A stretch of DNA of 64,000 nucleotides from Gammaproteobacteria bacterium (GTDB lineage Bacteria; Pseudomonadota; Gammaproteobacteria; Xanthomonadales; Xanthomonadaceae): the NCBI GenBank assembly GCA_025352045.1, contig JANXUD010000077.1, forward strand, positions 21,211-85,210. Reading direction: 5' to 3'. The position numbers were made by a program, and so were the translations under genes. Within the stretch, counting starts at the first letter, position 1. Each line of letters opens with the position of its first letter. Under the pieces are notes generated by a model that saw only the letters and a program-made list of their open reading frames with translations, had not been told where the DNA came from and ran no database searches. Positions 17,085 to 25,194 of this stretch are shown here, one piece after another.

Positions 17085-18947
17085 ATGGCCGACCCGCCCA
17101 TCAGCCTGTTCGACGAACTCAAGCACCGCAAGGTATTCAAGGTGGGCGCGGCTTACCTTGTGGTCGCGTGGCTGGCCGTGCAGGCGGCGAGTATCGGCTT
17201 TCCGGCATTCGACGCGCCGCCGTGGGCCTTGCGCATCTTCATCCTGGTGGTCTTCCTCGGATTGCCGGTGTCCCTGGTGTTTGCCTGGGCCTTCGAGGTC
17301 ACGCCTGACGGCTTGAAGAGTGAAGGGGTGCGTGGCAGCAAGCGCTTGCTGCTGGTCGCCGCTGCGCTGGCGGCGCTGGCCTTCGTCTGGTACTTCAAGG
17401 GCCAGCCGGCCTACCTCGATCGACCTGCCCCGGCGGTTCCCGGCAACGCGACAGCGACCACCGGCATCGGGGCGCCGGACGCTGCGCCGCGCGCGGTCAC
17501 GCCGATCAGCAAGAAGTCCGTCGCCGTGCTGCCTTTCGTCAACATGAGTGCGGACAAGGACCAGGACTATTTTTCCGATGGCATCTCCGAAGAGATCCTG
17601 AATGCGTTGGCGCAGGTACAGGACCTCAAGGTCGCTGGCCGCACTTCCTCGTTCCAGTTCAAGGGCAAGAACCAGGACCTGCGTGCGGTGGGGCAGGCGC
17701 TGGGCGTGGCGCACGTGCTGGAAGGCTCGGTACGCAAGCAGGGGGAGAAGGTGCGCATCACCGCGCAATTGGTCCAGACGGCGGATGGGTTCCATGTGTG
17801 GTCGGAAAGCTACGACGGCGACCTGAAGGATGTCTTCCAGTTGCAGGAAAACATCGCCAGGGCAATCACCGACAAGCTGCAGGTGATCCTGAGCGGCGAC
17901 CAGGCCGAGCGCCTGGTGGCGGTGCCGACCCAGAATACCGAGGCCTACTCGCTGTACCTGCAGGCCTCGCAAACCTTCAACCGTCGCGATGGCGCCCGCT
18001 TCGGCGAGGCGATCGCGCAGTTGGAACAGGCGTTGCGCCTGGATCCGAGGTTCGCGCGGGCGCATTCGCGCATCGCGGCGCTGCAGTCGCTGGCGGGCAA
18101 CTACGACCCGCGCGTGCAGGACTCGTCTGCCGTTGCCGCGGAGGCGCATGCGCAGCAGGCCATCAAGCTTGACGCAAAGCTCGCCGAGCCCTACGCGGTG
18201 CTGGGCAATCTGTACGGCCGGCAGCGACGCTTCGTGGAAGCCTTCGAGACATTCAATCGCGCACTGGCCATCGACCCGAACGACGTCACGAGCAATTTCT
18301 GGAATGCCGCGCTGCTGTGCCAGACGGGCTACCTCTCGCGCTGCGACGCGGCGCTGGATCGCGTCCTGGAAATCGATCCGATGCTGCCCAATGCCCTGTC
18401 CTGGCGCGGCCGGGAATACGTTCGCGCGGGCAACCTGGACGCCGGCGAAAAGATGCTGCTTCGCTCGAAGGACGCAGGCCTGGCGCATGCCGGCATGGCC
18501 TTGTCGGATCTCGCCAAGGCCCGGGGCAACCTTGCCGATGCGGAGAAATTCCTGGTGCAGGGCAATGCGCCGCTCATGGGCGACCTCCCGCCCGGCAGCA
18601 ACGAGATCGTCGTTCACGGCATCTTTGGCGATGCCACCGCGCGCGCCGCGGCGCTGGCGGACATCGAACGCTACCTCGCGACCAAGCCCAGGCCGTTGGC
18701 CGGGGTCGCCGCCGAGAGCCTGTTGCGCATGGATCCCCGCCGGGGCCTTTTGGCCACCCAGGATGCCCCGACCAACAACGACTCGATGCTGCTCACGCCA
18801 CTCTGGGACCTCAACCAGACCAATGCGCGCATGCTGCCGGAATTTGCCGAATTTGCGCGGCGCGCCGGCCTGGCACGCCTCTGGGACACGCTTGGCCCGC
18901 CCGACCAGTGCAGCAAGAACGACAAGGGTGACTATGTCTGTCACTGA
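17085..18947 (+). CDS. TolB-like/TPR membrane protein 5 (class II, Cys-pair C-terminus)
   Basis: A product of 620 residues; the ATG is one base after the upstream stop. It has a slightly longer N-terminus (MADPPISLFDELKHRKVFK) than its siblings. Helices lie at about 19-40, 49-70 and 88-104. The TolB-like domain (144-270) has SVAVLPFVNMSADKDQDYF and RTSSFQFKGKNQDL, closest to paralogue 6. TPR helices run to about 520, and the tail reads LWDTLGPPDQCSKNDKGDYV then CH, a short version of the Cys-pair ending. The next gene follows after nine bases. Confidence 0.86.
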   Translation: MADPPISLFDELKHRKVFKVGAAYLVVAWLAVQAASIGFPAFDAPPWALRIFILVVFLGLPVSLVFAWAFEVTPDGLKSEGVRGSKRLLLVAAALAALAFVWYFKGQPAYLDRPAPAVPGNATATTGIGAPDAAPRAVTPISKKSVAVLPFVNMSADKDQDYFSDGISEEILNALAQVQDLKVAGRTSSFQFKGKNQDLRAVGQALGVAHVLEGSVRKQGEKVRITAQLVQTADGFHVWSESYDGDLKDVFQLQENIARAITDKLQVILSGDQAERLVAVPTQNTEAYSLYLQASQTFNRRDGARFGEAIAQLEQALRLDPRFARAHSRIAALQSLAGNYDPRVQDSSAVAAEAHAQQAIKLDAKLAEPYAVLGNLYGRQRRFVEAFETFNRALAIDPNDVTSNFWNAALLCQTGYLSRCDAALDRVLEIDPMLPNALSWRGREYVRAGNLDAGEKMLLRSKDAGLAHAGMALSDLAKARGNLADAEKFLVQGNAPLMGDLPPGSNEIVVHGIFGDATARAAALADIERYLATKPRPLAGVAAESLLRMDPRRGLLATQDAPTNNDSMLLTPLWDLNQTNARMLPEFAEFARRAGLARLWDTLGPPDQCSKNDKGDYVCH

Positions 18948-18956
18948 CCGCACGCC

Positions 18957-20843
18957 GTGAGCCTGCTGGCCGAACTCAGGCGCCGCAACGTCATCCGCAT
19001 GGCCGGGCTGTACCTGGTTGGCGCCTGGCTGGTGACCCAGGTGGCGGGCACGGTACTGCCGATGTTTGGTGCGCCGGGCTGGGTGCCGCGCACGATCGTG
19101 CTCGTGCTGGCGATCGGCTTCCTCCCTGCGCTGGCCGTCGCCTGGGTCTTCGAGCTGACGCCCGAGGGCATCAAGCGCGACGGAGACGTGCCGCCGGAAC
19201 AGTCCATCGCGCCGCAAACCGGGCGGCGCATGAATCGCATGATCTTCGCCATGCTTGCGTTGGCGCTGGCGTATTTCGCCATCGACAAGTTCGTCCTGGG
19301 TCCAAGGGTCGCCGAGCCTGCGCAAGTGGCGGCGCATTCGATGCCGCCTGTGAAGCCGGCGGCCAAGGCCGGTCCGCTGAAGTCCATCGCCGTGCTGCCC
19401 TTCGTCAACATGTCCACCGACCCGGAGAACGAATTCTTCTCCGACGGCCTGTCCGAGGAAATCCTCAACTCGCTGGCGCGCATCGATGGCATGCAGGTTG
19501 TCGGGCGCACGTCGTCCTTCCAGTTCAAGGGCAAGAACGAGGACCTGCGCACGGTCGGCGAGAAGCTCGGCGTGGACACCGTGCTGGAGGGCAGCGTGCG
19601 CCGCGAGGGCGAGCGTGCGCGCATCACCGCGCAGCTGATCCGCACCTCGGACGGACTGCACCTGTGGTCTGAGACCTACGACCGCACGCTGCAGGACACC
19701 TTGGCGGTCCAGCTCGACATCGCGGAAAAGGTGGCCGGCGCGCTCGACGTCCTGCTCGACGACAGGCAGCGGCAAAGGATGCGCAAGGCGGGCATCAGCA
19801 ATGTCGATGCCTTCATTGCCTACCAGAAGGGCCTGAAGCTGTACGACGATGCGCATGGCAAGGCCTCGGTCGGCCTGCTCGAGGGCCTCCGGCAGGCCAA
19901 CGCCGAGTTCGACAAGGCGACGGCGCTGGAGCCGGACTTCTACGAACCGTTGTATGCCAAGGCGGATCTCTACGAGCACACGCTGCAGACCGACACGCTA
20001 GGCCAGGCCGAGCGGGTCGCCGCCCAGCGCGAGGCACTCAAGACCCTGCAGCTGGCGGCCGCCGCCAGCAAGGACACCCAGCAGCGCCTGCTGACCCTGG
20101 CCGAGCGGCAGATGCTCAGCGATGACTGGCACGGCTTGCCCGCGCTGATCGACCAGGCGTTCAAGGCGCCCGGTTGCAACTATTCCAACTGGCTGCCGGT
20201 GTTCGCCAGCGCGTTCGGCTACGGCGATGCCTTCGAGGACCAGGGCGCGCGCGCCAGCGCCTGCGACCCGCTCAACCGGATCAACTACAGCACCCGGATC
20301 ACCGTTGCGCTCGCTACCGGACATCCGCAACGGGCGCTGGACATCCTCGCGACGCTGGAGAAGGTGACGCAGGTTCCCGGCACCGTGAGCAGCTCGCGCG
20401 CGCTGGCGCTGGCCATGCTGGGACGCATCGACGCGGCCGGCAAGGAAATGGATGGCGTCGATCCCACGGCGCGCCCCGACAGCTATTCCATGGCCCGGAT
20501 CGTGATCGGTCGCGCGCAAGGCCTGTCCCCGGCCGACATCCATGCCCGCCTGCAGGCGATCGATCGCAGCCAGGGCAAGTTCAACCAGTGGCTGATGACC
20601 GATGGCATCGAAGCCGCGAATGCCGGCAACCGCGCCGAAGCGAACAGGTTGGCCGCCGCGATGGACGCGCGCCCGGCCGGCCCCTTCCTGCTCGCCGTGC
20701 TCAGCCAGGCCTGCCATTGCGGCGCGCCGTTCGACCTGGACGCGACACCGAATTTCAAGGCGCGCCTGGCTGAATCGGGGTTGCGCTGGCCGCCACCGGC
20801 TACTATCGCGTTTCCAACGCGGGCCGGGGACGCCAAGCGATGA
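18957..20843 (+). CDS. TolB-like/TPR membrane protein 6 (class I N-terminus)
   Basis: A product of 628 residues from a GTG (MSLLAELRRRNVIRMAGLYL). Class I module: a first helix ending VAGTVLPMFGAP, a second (VLVLAIGFLPALAVAWVF), the cytoplasmic loop ELTPEGIKRDGDVPPEQSIA and a third helix near 95-113. The TolB-like domain spans 142-268 (SIAVLPFVNMSTDPENEFF, RTSSFQFKGKNEDL, LEGSVRREGERARI). The TPR part contains several Cys and ends without the DPRF or Cys-pair motifs. The stop overlaps the next ATG by four bases (ATGA). Confidence 0.86.
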   Translation: MSLLAELRRRNVIRMAGLYLVGAWLVTQVAGTVLPMFGAPGWVPRTIVLVLAIGFLPALAVAWVFELTPEGIKRDGDVPPEQSIAPQTGRRMNRMIFAMLALALAYFAIDKFVLGPRVAEPAQVAAHSMPPVKPAAKAGPLKSIAVLPFVNMSTDPENEFFSDGLSEEILNSLARIDGMQVVGRTSSFQFKGKNEDLRTVGEKLGVDTVLEGSVRREGERARITAQLIRTSDGLHLWSETYDRTLQDTLAVQLDIAEKVAGALDVLLDDRQRQRMRKAGISNVDAFIAYQKGLKLYDDAHGKASVGLLEGLRQANAEFDKATALEPDFYEPLYAKADLYEHTLQTDTLGQAERVAAQREALKTLQLAAAASKDTQQRLLTLAERQMLSDDWHGLPALIDQAFKAPGCNYSNWLPVFASAFGYGDAFEDQGARASACDPLNRINYSTRITVALATGHPQRALDILATLEKVTQVPGTVSSSRALALAMLGRIDAAGKEMDGVDPTARPDSYSMARIVIGRAQGLSPADIHARLQAIDRSQGKFNQWLMTDGIEAANAGNRAEANRLAAAMDARPAGPFLLAVLSQACHCGAPFDLDATPNFKARLAESGLRWPPPATIAFPTRAGDAKR

Positions 20844-22579
20844 GCCTGTTCGAAGAACTGAAGCGTCGCAAGGTCTTCAAGGTTGGCGCCGCCTACCTGG
20901 TCGTGGCCTGGTTGGCGGTGCAGGCGGCGTCGATTGCATTTCCGACCTTCGAAGCGCCGCTCTGGGCCCTGCGCGTGTTCATCCTGGTGACCCTGCTGGG
21001 GTTTCCCCTGGCGCTGGTGATGGCCTGGATCTTCGACGCCACGCCCGAGGGCCTGAAGCTTGACGCCAATCTCTCGGGCAGCAAGCGCGTGTTCGCCGGC
21101 GCGGCCGTGCTGATCGTGTTGGCCTTGGCCTGGTACTACCGTGGCCAGCCGGCTTTTCGTGCAGGCGCCGCCACGCCAGCAGCGGCCGCCACCGGCGCGA
21201 GTGCCGCCGGCGCCGCGGCCAAACTCGATGCGACCTCGATCGCCGTGCTCCCGTTTGTCGACATGAGCCAGGGCAAGGACCAGGAATATTTCTCGGACGG
21301 CCTGTCCGAGGAACTGCTGAACCTGCTGGCGCAGCTGCCGCAACTCCGGGTGATCGCGCGCACCTCCTCGTTCTCCTTCAAGGGCAAGGAGGTGGACGTC
21401 GCCACCATCGCCAGGACCCTGGGGGTGGCCAATGTGCTCGAGGGTAGCGTGCGCAAGTCCGGAAACACGCTTCGCATCACCGCCCAGCTGATCCGTAGCT
21501 CGGACAGCTCGCACCTGTGGTCGCACACCTACGATCGCGAGCTGACCGATGTGTTCAAGGTGCAGGACGAGATCGCGGGCGCCGTGGTGGCTGCGCTGAA
21601 GCTCCAGCTGTTGCCCGACCAGGCCATGAGCAATGCCCGGCGCAGCGACAATCCCGAGGCCTACAACCAGTTCCTGCTCGGCAATGAATTCTTCAAGCGC
21701 GAGAATCCGGACGACTGGCGGCGCGCAGTGGCTGCCTACCGGCAGGCGATCGCACTCGACGGCAAATTCGCGGCGGCCTATGCGGGACTGGCCAGCAGCG
21801 AAGGCAGCCTGGCCGACATGTCTGGCCTCGTGGCCGACGCGGAGCAGTCGCGCGCCGACGCCGACCAGGCGGTTGCGCTGGCGCCGGAACTGGTGGACGG
21901 CTATGTCGCGCGCGGCACCGGCCGGCTGTCCTTCAAGAAAGACTGGTCCGGCGCGCAGGCCGATTTCGCAAAGGCCCTGGCGCTCAGCCCCGGCGACGCC
22001 GATGTCCAGGTCGGCTACGGCCGCATGATGATCGCCCTGGGGCGCGTGCCGGAAGCGATCGCCGCCTCGCGCAAGGCCACCGAACTCGATCCCCTGTCGT
22101 CCATCGCCTGGGACCAGTTGGGGCGCCTGTACTACGGCGTCGGCAAGTATCCAGCGGCGGCCAAGGCCCTGGACCGCGCCCTGGAGATCACGCCCGCATC
22201 GGGTCGGGCGCGCTACCACCGTGGCGTGACCAGCCTGCTCGCGGGCCAGCTCGAAGACGCCCTCCGCCTCTTCCGGCAAACAGGCGCCGCCTATGGCGGG
22301 GTGGGCGTCGCCATGGCCCAATTCAGCCTGGGCCATGCGCGGGAATCGCAGCAGGCCCTGGACCAGGAAATCGCCCAGTACGCACAAGGCGCGGGTTACC
22401 AGATCGCCGAGGCTTACGCCTGGCGTGGCGAAAAAGACAAGGCCTTCGAATGGCTCGATCGCGCGTATGCCCAGCACGATGGTGGACTGACCTTCATCAA
22501 GTCCGACCCGCTGGTGGCCTCCTTGCTGGCTGATCCGCGCTATGCCGCGTTGATGGGGAAGATGGGCCTGCCGCCGTGA
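20840..22579 (+). CDS. TolB-like/TPR membrane protein 7 (class II, DPRF C-terminus)
   Basis: A product of 579 residues, ATGA-coupled to the preceding gene. The N-terminal membrane module (KRRKVFKVGAAYLVVAWLAV … FPTFEAPLWALRVFILV) is almost identical to that of the next gene over 50 residues. The TolB-like domain (132-258) and the TPRs instead resemble paralogue 2 (VDMSQGKDQEYF, FSFKGKEVDVATIA, LLPDQAMSNARR), and the tail DPRYAALMGKMGLPP belongs to the same class. The gene therefore looks like a mosaic made by duplication and conversion. The next gene begins at a GTG inside its stop region. Confidence 0.87.
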   Translation: MSLFEELKRRKVFKVGAAYLVVAWLAVQAASIAFPTFEAPLWALRVFILVTLLGFPLALVMAWIFDATPEGLKLDANLSGSKRVFAGAAVLIVLALAWYYRGQPAFRAGAATPAAAATGASAAGAAAKLDATSIAVLPFVDMSQGKDQEYFSDGLSEELLNLLAQLPQLRVIARTSSFSFKGKEVDVATIARTLGVANVLEGSVRKSGNTLRITAQLIRSSDSSHLWSHTYDRELTDVFKVQDEIAGAVVAALKLQLLPDQAMSNARRSDNPEAYNQFLLGNEFFKRENPDDWRRAVAAYRQAIALDGKFAAAYAGLASSEGSLADMSGLVADAEQSRADADQAVALAPELVDGYVARGTGRLSFKKDWSGAQADFAKALALSPGDADVQVGYGRMMIALGRVPEAIAASRKATELDPLSSIAWDQLGRLYYGVGKYPAAAKALDRALEITPASGRARYHRGVTSLLAGQLEDALRLFRQTGAAYGGVGVAMAQFSLGHARESQQALDQEIAQYAQGAGYQIAEAYAWRGEKDKAFEWLDRAYAQHDGGLTFIKSDPLVASLLADPRYAALMGKMGLPP

Positions 22580-24360
22580 GCCTGGTCGACGAACTCAAGC
22601 GTCGCAAGGTCTTCAAGGTGGGCGCCGGCTATCTGGTGGTTGCCTGGCTTGCGGTGCAGGCGGCGTCGATCGCGTTTCCGACCTTCGAGGCGCCGCTGTG
22701 GGCGCTGCGCGTGTTCATCCTGGTCGCCCTGCTCGGCTTTCCGATCGTGCTCGTGCTGACCTGGATGATCGACCTGACGCCGGACGGCGTGAAGCTCGAC
22801 CCGGATGTGTCAGGCAGCAAGCGCGTGCTTGCGGGAGCTGCGCTGCTGGTCGTGCTGGCGCTGGGCTGGTATTTCTACGGGCAACCCTCGTTCCGCAAGG
22901 GCGATGCGGCCACGCCGGTCGTCGCGAGCCAGAATTCGATTGCGGTGCTTCCATTCGCCAACATGAGCGGAAAGGCAGACCAGGATTATTTCTCCGATGG
23001 CATGACCGAAGAACTGTTGAACGTGTTGGCCAAGGTGCCGCAGCTCAAGGTCGTGGCGCGCACGTCGGTGTTCCAGTTCAAGAACCAGGGCGGCGACGTC
23101 CGCGAGATCGGCCGCAAGCTGGGCGTGAGCCATATCGTCGAAGGCAGTGTCCGCCGCGACGGCGAGGAAGTCCGGATCACTGCGCAGCTGGTGCGGGTGT
23201 CGGATGGCTTCCATGTCTGGTCGGAAACCTACGACCGCAAGCTCGAAGGGGTCTTCGCCCTCCAGGACGACATCGCGAAACGCATCGGTGATGCATTGAA
23301 GCTGTCGCTGGGGGTCGCGACGCGTGCGCCGATCGACGCCGGCGCCTACGACGAATACCTCAGGGGCAGGGCCCTGTTGCGCCAGCGCAAGGACCTGTCG
23401 GCGGCGGTAGCGCATTTCCAGGCGGCCATCGCCAAGGCGCCGGACTTTGCCGCCGCCTATTCATCGCTGTCGCTGGCCCTGGACGTGGCCTACTACTACG
23501 TGCCGATGGACCAGGCGATGGCCCTGGACTGGGAGGCGCAGGCGGCAAAGGCCGCCGAACGGGCGCAAGCGCTGGCGCCGGATGCGGCCGCGACCGAGCA
23601 CGTCCTGGCCAACGTCGAACGCGCACGCTTTTCCTACGCGAAGGCGGAGCAGCATTATCTTCGCAGCATCGCCATCGACTCCAGCTATGCCGACGTGCGC
23701 GAGGATTATGCCGAGTTGCTGTTCCTGGTCGGGCGTGTCGATGACTCGACCCAGGCGTCGCGGCAACTGGTCGCGCTCGATCCCTACTTTGTCGTCGGCT
23801 GGATGCGCCGCTATGCGGCGGCATCGCAGCGTGACGACCGGGCGGAGGTCGCCTTTTGCCTGCAGCGCCTCCGGGAACTGTCGCCGAACAATTTCAACAG
23901 CGTGTACGGGGATCTCGACTACGCCTTGTCGTTCGGGCGCACAGACGAGGCGCGTGCCGCGGCCCAGAAAATCGAAGCGCAGCGGCCGGTCGAAGGCGCG
24001 CGCCTGACCGTGCTCGTGCCCTGGGCCCTGGGCGATGCCGGCGCGGATGAATCGGCCGCCCGACGTGCGCTCAAGCAGATGGACGTATCGGAGGTCCCGT
24101 ATTACCTCGTGGCGCGTCGCGACATCGCCGGCTATCTCGATCATTTCGCCCACGTCGGCCCGACCGAGCAGATGTACTTCTTCGCCGACCTGCAGACCAG
24201 CCCGGCCGATGGCAACGCGATGCTGCGTGACCCCAGGATCAAGGCCCAGCTCCAGTCGCTCGGCTTCGTCGACTATTGGCGGGACAGGGGCTGGCCAGCA
24301 AACTGCCGGGCGCTGGGCAATGCCGATTTCGAATGCGGCATCGAGGCCACGCCGCGATGA
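22576..24360 (+). CDS. TolB-like/TPR membrane protein 8 (class II, Cys-pair C-terminus)
   Basis: A product of 594 residues starting at a GTG that overlaps the upstream stop (GTGA). Helices lie at about 13-34, 43-64 and 84-100, with a short linker to the TolB-like domain at 121-245. That domain is more divergent than in its siblings: MTEELLNVLAKVPQLKVVAR and FQFKNQGGDVREIG. TPRs such as AYSSLSLALDVAYYYVPMDQ follow, and the tail has DYWRDRGWPANCRALGNADF then ECG, the clearest Cys-pair ending in the array. The gene is followed by the intact DUF6090-like gene. Confidence 0.86.
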   Translation: MSLVDELKRRKVFKVGAGYLVVAWLAVQAASIAFPTFEAPLWALRVFILVALLGFPIVLVLTWMIDLTPDGVKLDPDVSGSKRVLAGAALLVVLALGWYFYGQPSFRKGDAATPVVASQNSIAVLPFANMSGKADQDYFSDGMTEELLNVLAKVPQLKVVARTSVFQFKNQGGDVREIGRKLGVSHIVEGSVRRDGEEVRITAQLVRVSDGFHVWSETYDRKLEGVFALQDDIAKRIGDALKLSLGVATRAPIDAGAYDEYLRGRALLRQRKDLSAAVAHFQAAIAKAPDFAAAYSSLSLALDVAYYYVPMDQAMALDWEAQAAKAAERAQALAPDAAATEHVLANVERARFSYAKAEQHYLRSIAIDSSYADVREDYAELLFLVGRVDDSTQASRQLVALDPYFVVGWMRRYAAASQRDDRAEVAFCLQRLRELSPNNFNSVYGDLDYALSFGRTDEARAAAQKIEAQRPVEGARLTVLVPWALGDAGADESAARRALKQMDVSEVPYYLVARRDIAGYLDHFAHVGPTEQMYFFADLQTSPADGNAMLRDPRIKAQLQSLGFVDYWRDRGWPANCRALGNADFECGIEATPR

Positions 24361-24379
24361 ACGACGTAGGATGGACGAC

Positions 24380-25159
24380 ATGATCCTGCGCCGCCTGGGC
24401 CAATCGCTGAAGGAACAGAACTGGACGGCCATCGTCATCGAGTTCGTGCTGCTGGTGACGGGCGTCTTCCTCGGCATCCAGGTCTCGAACTGGAATGCCG
24501 AGCGCGAGACGCGGCAGAAGTCGGCGCTGTTCACCGCGCGACTGTTGGCGGACCTGAAGGTCGAGGCCTGGGGCTACGAATACCTGATCGGCTATAACAA
24601 GGAGGTGCTGGCCAATGCCCGTCGCGCGCTCGACGCGCTGACCGGCGATGCCCCGCTGTCGGACGAGCAATTCGTGATCGCCGCCTATCGCGCCACCCAG
24701 TACGAGTCGCAGGACCGGCGCCGCGCCACCTTCGACGAGCTGGTCTCGACGGGGACCATCGGGCTGATCACCGACCAGAAGCTGCGCCAGACCGCGATCG
24801 GAATCTACTCCACCACGCTGATCGACCAGACGATGCAGGAGAGCAAGCAGTCCGAGTATCGCCTGCTCTTTCGCAAGACCCTGTCCGCGCCGGTCCAGGA
24901 GGCGCTGCTGGAAAAATGCGGTGATCATGTCCTCGCACCACTCGACTATGCCGGCATCGTCCAGTCGCTGGACTATGGCTGCACCCTTGGCCTGCCGGCC
25001 GACCGGATCGCGGCCGCCGCGCAGGCGCTGCGCAAGCGCGGGGGTTTCGAGGAAGCACTACGGCTTCGCTTCGCCGATCTCCAGACCGTGCTCGCCAATC
25101 TGCAGACCTACAACGTTGGGCTCGTGCATGACTTGCGTGAATTCCGGGGTCGCAAATGA
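24380..25159 (+). CDS. DUF6090-like single-span membrane protein
   Basis: A product of 259 residues beginning MILRRLGQSLKEQNWTAIVI. One hydrophobic helix (about 15-36, IVIEFVLLVTGVFLGIQVSN) ends in the family motif QVSNWNAER. The rest is soluble, helical and probably periplasmic. An in-frame ATG at 24371 exists, but AGGA eight bases before the ATG at 24380 and the MILRR start of the decayed copy support the shorter form. Proteins with this NW-x-A-…-GIQVxNWNxxR head are common in Xanthomonadaceae next to TPR genes; their role is unknown. The stop overlaps a tiny ORF that leads into the last array gene. Confidence 0.78.
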   Translation: MILRRLGQSLKEQNWTAIVIEFVLLVTGVFLGIQVSNWNAERETRQKSALFTARLLADLKVEAWGYEYLIGYNKEVLANARRALDALTGDAPLSDEQFVIAAYRATQYESQDRRRATFDELVSTGTIGLITDQKLRQTAIGIYSTTLIDQTMQESKQSEYRLLFRKTLSAPVQEALLEKCGDHVLAPLDYAGIVQSLDYGCTLGLPADRIAAAAQALRKRGGFEEALRLRFADLQTVLANLQTYNVGLVHDLREFRGRK

Positions 25160-25194
25160 TCCTGCGCCGCGCGATCGCCGCGGAAACGCCATGA
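25156..25194 (+). other. 12-codon bridging ORF (MILRR leader remnant)
   Basis: ATG at 25156 overlaps the preceding TGA, and its own TGA overlaps the next gene's ATG at 25191, giving ATGA at both ends. The peptide MILRRAIAAETP repeats the MILRR start of the DUF6090-like gene and of its decayed copy. It is probably the remaining start of another deleted copy, and it may now relay ribosomes into the next gene. Expression is not shown by the sequence. Confidence 0.45.
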
